Origin: Daucus carota subsp. sativus
Taxonomy: Eukaryota > Streptophyta > Magnoliopsida > Apiales > Apiaceae
Direction of reading: 5' to 3'
Assembly (NCBI RefSeq): GCF_001625215.2
Contig: NC_030383.2
Location: 61,184,949-61,248,948, forward strand
DNA: 64,000 bases
The translations under genes and the position numbers were made by a program. The notes beneath the pieces are model-generated. The model saw nothing but the letters and a program-made list of their open reading frames with translations. It had not been told where the DNA came from and made no database searches. Shown here one piece after another: positions 48,005 through 59,157 of the stretch (positions are counted from its first letter, which is position 1; each line of letters opens with the position of its first letter).

Positions 48005-48507
48005 CTCCCTCCGTCCCAGTCATTTGTATACAAATGGCTGGGACACGGAGACCAATAAATTGGGTAAGAAATGAGTAAAGTTGGATGAAAAGTGGTAGGA
48101 CCCATTAATATTTAATAATAAATTTGAGATAGTGGAGGAAAGTAGTGGGTGTAATAGTGTTTATATTATTCGAATTTTCTATGGTGTGCCCAAAGGCACA
48201 CAATAGTCACTAACTCCCATGAGAATTCTAGCTTTTGATTGGTGGATGGATAATAAATGTAAATAGCCCCTGCATTCACATCAATTCCACCAATCAAAAC
48301 AAGTCATTTTCATGAAAGTTAGTGCTTATTGTGTGCCCTTGGGCACACATTAGAAAGACCGTATATTATTATAGAATAGAGATAGTGGAGGAAAGTAGTT
48401 GGTGTAATGATACTTTATATTATAAAAGTTTACTATTTTTGGAATGTATACAATTGATGGGAGGTCCCAAAAAGGAAACTGTATACAATTCACTGGGACG
48501 GAGGGAG
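48005..48507. mobile_element. Stowaway MITE carrying a second element
   Basis: CTCCCTCCGTCCCAGT at the left and its mirror ACTGGGACGGAGGGAG at the right, with TA at each border (48003-48004, 48508-48509): the Stowaway signature. It carries the element at 48176-48356, and the sequence GATAGTGGAGGAAAGTAGT is present on both sides of that element. Confidence 0.85.
48176..48356. mobile_element. Inverted-repeat MITE nested in a Stowaway
   Basis: Ends TGTGCCCAAAGGCACACAAT and, reverse-complemented, TGTGCCCAAGGGCACACAAT followed by similar (A)CTAACT stretches. Each end is itself palindromic (GTGTGCCC..GGGCACAC). Interior ATTGGTGGA and TCCACCAATCAAAAC. Family uncertain. Confidence 0.75.
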
Positions 48508-48744
48508 TAGGTATTAACCGTATAATACATAGTACAATATCATGAAATTTTATACACCTCACATTCTCTCATCTTAGAATTTACTGATTTAAAAAAAAAG
48601 TTGGAATGGTACAGAATTAAGGAAGTTTCAACAATATTCTTCCTTTCCTTTTAATTTATCAAGATAAGATACAACTATAATATACATAATAGGTATCGCA
48701 TATATTTTCTAGTTATTGTCACAAATGATTATCTTAATTAAATA

Positions 48745-49460
48745 CTCCCTCCTTCCCATTTTAATAGTCCACTTTGCAAAGAAAAAATTTCCCATATTAT
48801 TTGTCCTACTTCTTTGTCCAATACAATTTTATACAAGTTTCAATGTTAACATTTATTAGCATGTACAATTTTCATGATTTACAATGCAAACTATGTTGAC
48901 TTTTAACAAAATGAATGAAAATTTAGTAGTGTTTTTGTATAATTAATGCATAACAATGATAACAACATATCATATAGGGATGGCAATCGGGTCGGATCGG
49001 GTTGGGTTTCATGAAATCCATATCCAATCCGTTATATTTCGGATCGGATCGGGTTCGGGTTTGGATAATAAAATGTAAAATCCAAATCCAATCCGTCGGG
49101 TTTTTTCGGGTTTCGGATCGGATTCGGATTTCAACCGGATATCTTAAAAAAATTAAAAATTATAAACCTGTCTGAACTATGATAATTAAGTATTTTTTTT
49201 CAAAATTAAGATTATTGGATTGGATTCTGTTGGTTTAAATTAGAATAATATAAACTTAAACCATATTAATTTTCATTATTACCAATATACAATATATTTT
49301 ATACAATATATTATTAATGAAGTATTTGTCTTAAATAGAAACCCTTATTCCTTTAACCTAGTCTATTGATACTGAGAGTATTATATTACATTCATCCAAG
49401 TAATTAAATATAAATATGTTATATATATAGACACACACACACATTCATATTAAATTATTA

Positions 49461-49493
<33 letters not shown>

Positions 49494-49790
49494 TCGGGTT
49501 TTTTTCGGGTTTCGGGTTCAGATCGGGTTCGGATAGGATTTCGGGTTTCGGATCGGGTTTCGGATCGGTAGAGGTCATATCCATATCCAAATCCAAAAAA
49601 TTTCGGGTACAAAAATCAAATCCATATCCAAATCCAAATCCAAAAATTCGGGTTCGGTATATCCAAAAATTCGGGTTTCGGATCGGGTATCCGTCGGATC
49701 GGATTATTTTGCCATCCCTAATATCATATTTAATTTTTCTTAATATGTGTGATTTGAGCAAAGTGGACAATTAAAATGGGAAGGAGGGAG
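48745..49790. mobile_element. Stowaway MITE split by a hAT element
   Basis: CTCCCTCCTTCCCATTTTAA at the left mirrors TTAAAATGGGAAGGAGGGAG at the right, with TA at both borders (48743-48744, 49791-49792). AGTCCACTTTGC also mirrors GCAAAGTGGAC. Without the nested element (48975-49720 plus one duplication) it is about 290 bp. Confidence 0.9.
48975..49720. mobile_element. Non-autonomous hAT nested in a Stowaway
   Basis: 746 bp. Ends TAGGGATGGCAATCGGGT and, reverse-complemented, TAGGGATGGCAAAATAATCC; exact 8-bp target duplication ATATCATA (48967-48974, 49721-49728). Dense subterminal TCGGGTTTCGGATCGG motifs at both ends and a (TA)n stretch at 49460-49486. No transposase. Confidence 0.9.
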
Positions 49791-49799
49791 TAATTTATA

Positions 49800-51180
49800 T
49801 GTATACATGGTCTATTATTATTAACTTAGTGGACCAATCAAATATTGAAAAAAAACTTGGAAAATTTTTGAAATATTGAAAATTTTAAAGAAAAAGATAG
49901 TTCAGAATTAGCTTATAGTTTTGAATAAATTAATCCTCATATGTTAATATTGATATTTACTGGTCAACGGATTGAATAAAACTCAATAAATTAGTTTTAA
50001 ATGAGTTTGTAAAGGAGTTGTTAAATTAAAAGATAGTCATATTTCTGACTAAAATATAAAAATTAATTCAACAATTATTTATAAATGATTATACTTAAAA
50101 TAATTAATTTTATTCATTAATCAAAAATTTAATAAATTTTGAGTTATATAAAATAAATAAATAAATGGATGATAGTGACCTCGAATACAAACATTTAAGG
50201 AAAAAGGTCATATAAAGCAAAAGCAAGTCGTGTGAGGATGCGTACAAGTGTAGTTCCAAATGCAACTGAAATGGGCTCCACTTCACGTGCCCTACCCCAC
50301 ACTATTCCTCCTCCTGTTTCTTCAGTGTTGTACTCAATTTTCTTAAATAAGCAAAATTCAATTTGTTTGTATATCGTATTTAGCTTAGTGGTGTCTTGCT
50401 AATATATGAGATAAGTGCTTTTTGTCTTTTTAGTTTGAATTAATAATTTAATAATTATAGTTCATTTAGCTTTCATCTAGAGTTTCAAATTCAAAATTTC
50501 CAGGGTATTTAACATTTTTTATATTTCCTTATGAATTTAATAAATATTATTAGACTCAAATTCGATTTTCAAATCTTTATACACATGTACATTTTCAGTG
50601 ACAAAAAAATGTAATACACTAATACCAATGAGATTATTTCGTCGTTTAATCTCCTCTCAATCACCATCCTCGGTGATTCTTATATCTCGTTATTCATCCG
50701 CTGCTTGGTCCGTGTGAAGAATACTTTTGAGACAAACCGTTCAAGACCTCATCCGTTGCTGCTTTATTTACGAGACATGCCATCTTGACCACCTCGGTCA
50801 AGAAGACTTTCCGACACAAACCGTCTAAAGACTCTGATCGTAATTTAGAAAAATATCTTATCTCACAATTGCAATCTGCAATCCCGAAACCAAGTTCTTA
50901 ATCATCGGTTCTAATGTTACTTGTTTAATCGCGCAACACCCATTAATTTTGCATTAATATAATGTTGTTTGTGTCATGATCAAGCCGTAAAGATTTGTTT
51001 TTCACTACTCCCACAGATCCTCATACTAATAAAATTGTTTGGAAACATATCTTTTTTATTTTTATCATGTGATACTGACACTCTACCTTATAATTGTTAA
51101 TCAACCTTCGATTTTAGTTAATTTCACTAGGATCAATGTTGCAGCATGACAGTTGAAGCCCTAAAAAGAGTCCATAAAAT
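49800..51180. other. Gene-free stretch upstream of SWEET copy B
   Basis: AT-rich, no coding region or clear transposon termini seen. Confidence 0.5.
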
Positions 51181-51370
51181 GTTGTTATTATCGCATAAAC
51201 GTGCTTTGTTCACTAACCTTACACTTATAGGATCAAGATAAGAAGGCCTCCACAAAAGATAAGAGTTCTGCTAATCATAGCTGCTTATAAGCAGCTCAAT
51301 TCAAACTAAAAGCCAAGTGTCTCCACTGAAACTTGCTAACCACAGACAGCTTGATCACCTTTCAGAATGC

Positions 51371-51377
51371 TATATAA
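51371..51377 (+). promoter_or_regulatory. TATA box of SWEET copy B
   Basis: TATATAA in the context GCTATATAAACTTTGC, the same as in copy A, 132 bases upstream of the ATG. Confidence 0.7.
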
Positions 51378-51502
51378 ACTTTGCAAAATGCATCAAATTT
51401 TGACAAGCTCAATTTCCAAACCAACACTTAAAATTCTCTCAACTTGAGAGGGTCTAAAGGGAGAGCTTCTCCATCCCTTCCCTTTACCCCTGCATCTCCA
51501 AA

Positions 51503-52842
51503 ATGGCCTTCATTAGCCATCATTTCGACGTTGAGATGGTTGTTGTCTTTGGCATTCTAGGTACCTTTCGCCTCTTGATTTCCTCCCTTTCGGTGAATTT
51601 ACTTAATCTGATAATCTTGTGCACTGATCTTCTGTCTGCAGGCAACATTGTGTCGTTCTTCGTGTATTTGGCTCCATTGTAAGATCTTGTTCTCAGATAA
51701 ACTGTGAATTTCGACTTCAAGTTTGGTCAGTGTGTCATACATTTAAGTATTTGTGCAGACCTACATTTCGGAGAATTTACAAGAAAAAATCAACAGAAGG
51801 GTTCCAAGCAATACCATATGTTGTAGCACTGTTCAGTGCCATGTTAACTCTGTATTATGGCTTGCTTAAGCCAGATGGTGTTTTGCTAATCACTATTAAC
51901 ACAATTGGAATCCTCATTGAATCTGTGTATATCTTGCTCTTCATGATTTATGCACCAAAGGATGCCAAGGTATATATATGGTCTATAATGTCAGAGCCTA
52001 ATTATGTTTGTGAAATTTGATCATTTATAATTTTCTGGACAGAAATTTACTGCAAAACTCCTTGTTCTGTTGAACGGATTATTATTTGGAACAATCATAT
52101 TCACAACTCTGACATTCTCCCATGGGGCTGAGCGTATCAGGATTGTTGGATGGACTTGTGCCGCGTTTTCAGTCTGTGTTTTCATTGCTCCCCTCAGCAT
52201 TATGGTACTATATTTGTCATCAAGCCGTCAAGACTCTAGAGACATATGTAGGTTTTTAATATGATCTGTTCTGGAATGCAGAGGCTGGTTATCAGAACAA
52301 AGAGTGTGGAGTTCATGCCACTTTCACTGTCGTTTTTCCTAACTCTCTGCGCGGTAATGTGGTTCTTCTATGGTATTTTTGCACATGACTATTTTGTCGC
52401 GGTGAGTACTGATAATTTCTTCATAAATTACACATTATTTTGGTTAGATTTTGTTAAGTACTTAATAATGTTGTTGTTGCATGATCAGACACCCAATGTG
52501 CTAGGCTTTAGTTTCGGGATTGTTCAGATGGTACTCTACATGATCTACAAGGACAAGAACAAACACGGGATTCTTCCTATTGTGAGCATTGACATGGAGA
52601 TGCAGGTGGACAAGCATGTAGTCCCTTCCACCGCGAAGATTGGTTCAGAATTTGCAGAGGATGACCTCAAGAAAACCGCGAAAACTGGTTCAGAAATGCC
52701 AGAGGATGGCACAAAGATGAATGAACAGAATGCTGAACCAGCTGAGCATCAAGAAGTTGTGGTATCAGTAGTTATAAGTACTGATCATGATGGTAAAGAG
52801 CCTCAGGTCCACTGCAACACTATATTATCTGTGGAATACTAA
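51503..52842 (+). CDS. Clade III SWEET sugar transporter, copy B
   Basis: Six exons (51503-51560, 51642-51678, 51759-51969, 52043-52204, 52282-52401, 52489-52842) with exactly the same exon lengths as copy A, in frame to 313 aa. Two MtN3/saliva repeats, seven membrane helices and a long hydrophilic tail with AKIGSE/AKTGSE segments. By hand count 13 of 259 residues differ from copy A outside exon 4, but 11 of 54 differ in exon 4 (for example NGLLFG versus [14 protein letters not shown] versus FEGPDRIT). Introns are short and lack the element of copy A. Probably a sucrose exporter by clade; both copies look functional. Confidence 0.95.
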
Positions 52843-53742
52843 TAATTTTCGAAATCGAATTGAAAAACAAAGAAGAACATGGAATCTAGAGGGCCATTGA
52901 AGGAAGAACAGCAGCTGAAGCCCCTTGATTTGTAATGAAATTTAATGAAGTGTTGCTAGAAGGGGAAATAAGATATATGCATTAATATTTCTTATGCCAT
53001 TTTTAAACTAGTTATTAAATTTACATGCATGTTAAATTGGTAAAAAGAATATTAAGCTATTTTGGTTGTTTAATTAGTTGTTACTAATACTTATCTTTCC
53101 AATTAATGAACTTACTTACCATATGCTTTTTCAGAAAAATGGTTGGTTAGTCTTTACTGCTCTATTTAATCTCATTTTTATCTTAAACTAGTGTTTTTGC
53201 CCGCGCTCCGCGCACGGGCTTCAAATTTTTATTGAATTTTGTTATTATTATTTCACAAATACATTTAATAAATAATTATATTTGAATTTTCAAATAAAGT
53301 ATAAAGTAGGAAGAAAAAAATTATATTAGACATAATTCTCTTATACTTAAGTTTATTATATATCAAGAAAATTCAAGTGAAATTATATGTCAAACAATAT
53401 TAAACTAAAATTATATATCAAACAAAACATTATGTTAATAAGAACATCAAAATTATACGTCAAATCGAATAAATAGATTTGAATGACTATCCACTATAAT
53501 GATAGTTATACTACATTCTTGTTTCATGAGGTATTGGGCAGTCACAATTCTACCCGACCCGAGTCTAACTCGTACCGAGCGGATTGTGTTTTACCAAACC
53601 CAAATTATAGGGTTTCGGATAAAAATTTGTTTTTAAACCCGAATAATTTTCGGACCAGGATCGGGTTTGATTCGAACCCGACCTGAAAACCCGGAACTCA
53701 TTTCGAACCCGAACCCGAATATATATATATACACATATATGT

Positions 53743-53747
53743 ATACA

Positions 53748-53776
<29 letters not shown>
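53743..53776. repeat. (CATA)n microsatellite
   Basis: Eight or so consecutive CATA units inside the Helitron. Confidence 0.85.
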
Positions 53777-53781
<5 letters not shown>

Positions 53782-55304
53782 CATAATATCTTTTATAATA
53801 TATTTATTATTTAATATATAATAAAATTAAAACAAAATTAAGATATTTATATTTTATATTTTATATATATTTAATATTATTTGTTGAATAAATAATAATT
53901 ACTCGTGTAATATCCTTCAAGTTCAGGTTTAAGATTCCTAAATTTTTCATGTTTGGGTTCAATTTTGGTATTTGCGAAATCAATTTCGACCGACCCGATT
54001 GCTATCTGTAACATAACAGTGATACATATATACTATGATCAAGGTGACCTACATAAAATGTTTAATACGTACTATTAATGACGTAATATTAAAATTTATA
54101 AAAATACTTTTTATAATATCTATATCACTATGTTAGAAACTTTAATATATATTATTCCCAAAATTAAAAATTGATATATTTGTGACCGCTAAATATTAGA
54201 CGACTCCCAGATATTAAATATTAAATAAAAATATAATTATAAATTTCAATTTTAATTTTTAAACACTTTATTTATATATAAATTAATATAATTAACGCTT
54301 AGTTATATGATACATGATAAGCTTAAAAATTGTGACAGTATATTCAATATAATTATCTTCTTCAATTTTCATTAGTTGTGTGCAAATTCAAAATTCAAAA
54401 AATGCTGTGATACATGGAATGTAGTTATTGCATTACCATTCAAAATTTAATATAATTGTCAGTCATTGATTACGCCCAATTTTAGGATTTTTAGGACATG
54501 TGATTGGTCTAAAATAAATATGGAATATGATATGACACGTCAAAATTTAAAATAGGTGTTTTTGTCGTGGACTTTTTTTTGAAATATGTGGCATTGATGA
54601 TTTGGCACTATTCAGGATTTATAATATAATTTGGGTTCGATTTTGGTATTTGTGAAACCCGTTTCGACCGACCCATTGATTACGCACAATTTTAGGAATC
54701 TTAGGACATCTGATTGGTCTAAAATAAATATGGAATATTATATGACATGGCAAAATTTAAAATAGATTCCATTGACTTGGATTTTTTTATTGAAATATGT
54801 GACATTGATGATTTGGCATTGTTCAGGATTTATAATATAGTTTGGTAACTATTTTGGAATTTGCGAAACCCGTTTCGATCGACCCGATTGGTGTCTCTAA
54901 GTAATAGTACATATCTATTATGATTAAGTTGACCTACATAAAATGCTTAATACATACTAATTAATGACGTAATATTTTTATAAAAATACTTATATCACTA
55001 TGTTAGAAAATGTAATATATATTATTCCGAAAATTAAAAAGCAACATATTTGTAACATAGCTAAATTTTAGATGACTTCCGGATATTAAATATTAAATAA
55101 AAATATAAGGGCTTTTTTTATTAATAATCACATTTTCAATCTTATTTTCAAAAATACTACCTTATCCAATCTTATTTTCAAAAATACTACCTTCTCTAAA
55201 ATATTTTCAAAAATACTGTGGTTGCATATGCAACCATATATGCAACTACAAATCAAGATTTCAAGTTTCAAATTTCAAATGTCATTTTCGACCTCATCGT
55301 TGGA

Positions 55305-55307
<3 letters not shown>

Positions 55308-55384
<77 letters not shown>
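55308..55384. repeat. (TA)n microsatellite inside the foldback element
   Basis: Nearly 40 TA units flanked by GAATCGAT and ATCGATTC, so the tract sits in its own inverted repeat. Confidence 0.95.
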
Positions 55385-55388
<4 letters not shown>

Positions 55389-55561
55389 CGATTCCAAATA
55401 TGGGGTCGAAAATGACATTTGAAAACTGGAACTTGAAATCAGGAATTCAGTTGCATATATGGTTGCATATGGGTTCTATTCAGTTGATTCTATTGTAATC
55501 TAATGGCCCCGCCAGGGGCACCCATACATCAGTTGCAACTTACAGTTTTCCGTTGCATATG

Positions 55562-55925
55562 AGGTTGCACGCAACCTCATATGCAACTAAATGCAACTGA
55601 AAACTGTAAGTTCCAACTGAAGTATGGGTGCCCCTGGCGGGGCCATTAGATTGCAATAGAATCAACTGAATGCAACCTCATATGCAACTAAATGCAACCT
55701 CATATGCAACTAAATGCAACTGAAAACTGTAAGTTCCAACTGAAGTATGGGTGCCCCTGGCGGGGCCATTAGATTGCAATAGAATCAACTGAATGCAACC
55801 TCATATGCAACTAAATGCAACCTCATATGCAACTAAATGCAACTGAAAAATGTAAGTTGCAACGGATGTATGGTGTGCCCCTGGCGGGGCCATTAGATTG
55901 CAATAGAATCAACTGAATGCAACCA
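55562..55925. repeat. Tandem repeat of about 123 bp, three copies
   Basis: The phrase CCCCTGGCGGGGCCATTAGA starts at 55631, 55754 and 55878 (spacing 123 and 124 bp), each with GCAACCTCATATGCAACTAA runs. An inverted copy lies at 55501-55560. Confidence 0.9.
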
Positions 55926-56856
55926 TATGCAACTGAATACAACCATATGCAACTATATATGCAACTGAATTCCTGATTTCGAGTTCCAGTTTTCAAATGT
56001 CATTTTCGACCTCATATTTGGAATCCATATATATATATATATATCGAGTCCAAAGATGAGGTCGAAAATGACATTTGAAAACTGAAACTTGAAATCAGGA
56101 TTTGTAGTTGCATATATGGTTGCATATGCAACCACCGTATTTTTGGAAAATATTTTCAAAAAGGTAGTATTTTTGAAAATATTTTAGAGATTTGAAAATA
56201 AGATTGGATAAGGTAGTATTTTTGAAAATAAGATTGAAAAAACAATATACAAGATAATTCCCCAAAATATAATTATAAATTTCAATTTCAATTTTTAAGC
56301 ACTTCATTTATTTATATATAAGTTAATATAATTAAAGCGTAGTTATATGATACATGATAAGCTTAACAATTGTGGCAGTATGTTCAACATAATTATCTTC
56401 TTCAATTTTAATTAGTTCTGTACAAATTTAATATTCAAAAAATGCTATGATTATGGAATGTAGTTATTGCATTACCAATCAAAATTTAATATAATTGTCA
56501 GTCATTGATTATGCTCAATTTTAGGAATTCAAAGATATGTGATTGATTATTCTGATACGTTTAAATAAATAAGGGAAATTATAATGACATGGCAAAATCT
56601 AAAATATGTGGCATTGAGGTGGACTTTTTTTTGAAATATGTGGCATTGATGACGTAGCACTGTTCAGGATTTATAATATACATAGATGTGTTATTTTCTT
56701 TATAATCAAAACAACAAAAGTTTGGGCCTTCACATCCAATAAACTTGGCAAGCCCAGTGTATAATGAAACCTTCAAATGAGAGTGGGCATTCTATAGAAA
56801 AATGATGTTCCCTAGGCTTTTGTCACATAGAAAGGCTCCTGCGGATCAGATATCAT

Positions 56857-57084
56857 GGGGCCGTTTGGCCAAGCTTAAAAAAAGTGACTTCTTGCTTAAA
56901 GTGAAGAAGTGGAGTAGAAGTGAGAAGTAAATAAGTTAATAAAGTGTTTGGAAAAGAAGCAGAAGCTGTGAGAGAGAAGCTAGCATTCTCAGCTTCTTAA
57001 AAGTGCTTCTACTTCTTTACACAAACGGATCAAAAAAAGCAGAAGCCAGAAGCAGAAGATACTTCCTGCTCCCAAACAGGCCCC
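56857..57084. mobile_element. Small inverted-repeat element (GGGGCC-GTTTGG type)
   Basis: GGGGCCGTTTGGCCAAGC at the left and, reverse-complemented, GGGGCCTGTTTGGGAGCAGG at the right; 228 bp rich in AGAAGC motifs. The flanks GATATCAT and ATATCTAA only partly match. Probably a hAT- or PIF-like MITE. Confidence 0.65.
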
Positions 57085-57600
57085 ATATCTAATTCTGTGT
57101 TAGCCAGACTCCATTAAAAGTGTCAAACTAAATACATATTTGAGGGTCGGACTCGATGATATTTTTAAAATTTTATATATTTTCAATTTATAATACACAG
57201 GTAATCGAATCAAATGTCCGACACGGGTAATCGAGGTAAAATGAAAAATGAGGTAACATAGATCTCGTTTTTTTAAATTTGGATTGCTCGATTTAAATAT
57301 AACTACATAGACATCTCAACTTCTTAATGTCTATACAAATTTCTTGGGTCAAATTTGAAATATTCCGCCATCCTACTGATTGCTTTTAATAAATTTACGC
57401 ATGGTAAGAAATTTTAAACCTCCGTTTTTTATAGAAAAGAATTAAAAGATACCAACCACTGACCTAGCATATATATAATTCATTAGAATTATGAATTCTA
57501 CTAATTAGCCAAAACTTTCTGACAAAAAAAGCTAGCCAAAATCATTCTTCTAAAAATTGGTGATTAATTATAATTAATTCATATTCCATAACTTCCCGAA
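57085..57600. other. Gene-free AT-rich stretch
   Basis: No coding region or repeat ends seen between the 56857 element and the small 57629 frame. Confidence 0.5.
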
Positions 57601-57628
57601 CTGATTAAATTCCTGATTATTTAATTAA

Positions 57629-57847
57629 TCATCTGACTAATCCGTGTTTGGTGTTTTCACCGATTAAATCGGATTCATGCTTTTTACCATACTGGCCAAA
57701 ACTTGTATCCTCAATCCCTTCATTGGTGGCCTCAGGCTCACCTTTCAAGAACTTGGCCAAAATATTGACCATAATATTCACTACAAAAGGTGGGCCAAAA
57801 AGTGAAATAGCAAGCATTACTACTGGGGAGATAACTGAAGAAAGCAT
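57629..57847 (-). CDS. Possible 72-aa small hydrophobic protein, function unknown
   Basis: Not recognised. MLSSVISPVVMLAISLFGPP is hydrophobic and could span a membrane (about 5-35), followed by a charged tail FLKGEPEATNEGIEDTSFGQ and onward to KHGLVR. Just upstream of the ATG is TTTTACAG, a plausible splice acceptor, and a GTAAGT donor lies near 58003, so a 5' UTR intron is possible. Upstream in-frame sequence runs into a stop, so 57847 is the start if the gene is real. Protein-like composition in otherwise AT-rich DNA is the main support. Confidence 0.45.
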   Translation of the reverse strand: MLSSVISPVVMLAISLFGPPFVVNIMVNILAKFLKGEPEATNEGIEDTSFGQYGKKHESDLIGENTKHGLVR

Positions 57848-58199
57848 GCTGTAAAATCATTAGGGAGATGAAAGTTGAAACCAGAAGAAAAGGAATCCAT
57901 TCATGAAATCATAAGAAACTGCAGGAGAGTAGGAGAATATAAATGATGATCACCATAAATACAAGTGAATCAAATCTTACATGTAACTAAAGATTTATTA
58001 CTTACAGCCAAGCTTCTGATGCTCAACACTGTTTCTGCTTTCTTTAAACAAGGAAATGTAGTGCAGCTTTATCATGAGCCATCAAGCCTTTGTGTTTTAT
58101 TGGGCTAATGTTATGTCCCTGTTGTGCTGCTGTCCTCTGCCATGTATTTCTTATGTTGTGCTCTTCCAGTCTTTTCTTCAACACTCAGCTGTAATCAGG

Positions 58200-59157
58200 T
58201 GTGTGTAAGATAAAGTGAGTGAACAAGTCTTAAAAGGTATGGAAATCTTTTCTGCACTAATCTCTTATAAACATGCACATAATCTATCACATTCACACCA
58301 GCATGCTACTATCACCATTGGTAACAGCTCAATCAGTTCAAACTCTGGTGAATGGTGGTAGCAGCCTGCATGGCCTAGTAATCGGATAAATAATCGATCA
58401 GAAATTCGACTATATATCAATCAGAAAATTGACTAAATATTAGATAACTAGGACCTGAGAAACCATATATGTGAATACTGAGAATGTGAATGTATAGTGC
58501 TAGTATGGCAACAATGTCATATAACCATCTCAGAAAGAGAACATGGGAACATTTAGAAGTGATAGTAACTTGTAACTTGTAAGTTGCAATTATTATCATA
58601 CATTAATTGAACAAAAACTCAGTAGATTTCAACAATAAAGGTAATGCCATCAGAATCCAGATGATAATTACTACACAAATTCGCAATAATTACTGACCCA
58701 GGTAAGAATGAAAGCAGAATCTCATAATTCAGAATAAAAAGTCAAGAGACTAATTGTGAATACATTGCCAGAGTTGTATACATGATGCATAATTCCACAG
58801 CAAGAGTTTACATTAGTTTCATACATTTGCAGTTATGCTAGAACATAGCTCAGCCAGGAGAATATGTTGTATACATGAAACATAAATCTATAGCAAGAGT
58901 TCGACTATTTATTAAATTATTACTACACTCTCTAGAATATAGCTCGGCCAGGAGGAGATTATATGGTGCACGAGCCCTCGAGCCTCTATGACATAGCCTT
59001 CAACAACTTCTGTCCGGTTCAGCTTCCACTGTGACTATACAAGCATTATTACGATGAACATAGAAATGAGTTGAGTTGCGTAAAAATGAGTTGAGTTGCG
59101 CAAATTAAGTGTGTACCTGCAGATTCAACTACATCAAGTCATTGACCAGAAAACAGT
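58200..59157. other. Stretch downstream of TIR1
   Basis: Contains the TIR1 3' region, including a short tandem GAGTTGAGTTGCG(T/C)AAA near 59069-59105. No other gene supported. Confidence 0.5.

Larger units (their letters stand above)
55109..56263. mobile_element. Foldback (probably Mutator-like) element nested in the Helitron
   Basis: 1155 bp. Left (55109 to about 55480) and right (about 55935-56263) arms are long inverted repeats: shared pieces include CAATCTTATTTTCAAAAATA, TGGTTGCATATGCAACCATA and TGTCATTTTCGACCTCAT. A 9-bp duplication AAAATATAA flanks it (55100-55108, 56264-56272). The paralogous block at about 54225 has the single uninterrupted site AAAATATAATTATAAAT, proving insertion. 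The middle holds one inverted and three direct copies of a module containing GGGGCCATTAGATTGCAATA. Confidence 0.88.
53188..56686 (-). mobile_element. Non-autonomous Helitron with internal duplications and a nested foldback element
   Basis: Read on the minus strand the element starts TCTATGTATATTATAAATCC (5' TC) and ends with the hairpin GCCCGTGCGCGGAGCGCGGG plus C, then AAAAACA and CTAG (53191-53188). It sits between A and T, as Helitrons do. The 5' subterminal segment (TCAGGATTTATAATATA on plus) recurs at about 54616, 54826 and 56663, and a block of about 500 bp is present twice (54040-54500 and 54900-56520, the latter split by 55109-56263). No Rep/helicase frame. A hAT-like fragment rich in CCCGAACCCGA (53550-53720) and CATA repeats also lie inside. 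Confidence 0.8.

Noticed and set aside
49450-49770. 106-aa open frame rich in Gly, Phe, Asp and Pro
   Set aside because: It is made of the repeated TCGGGTTTCGG subterminal motifs of the hAT element at 48975-49720.
55218-55422. Open frames encoding long Tyr-Ile repeats
   Set aside because: They are translations of the (TA)n microsatellite in the foldback element.
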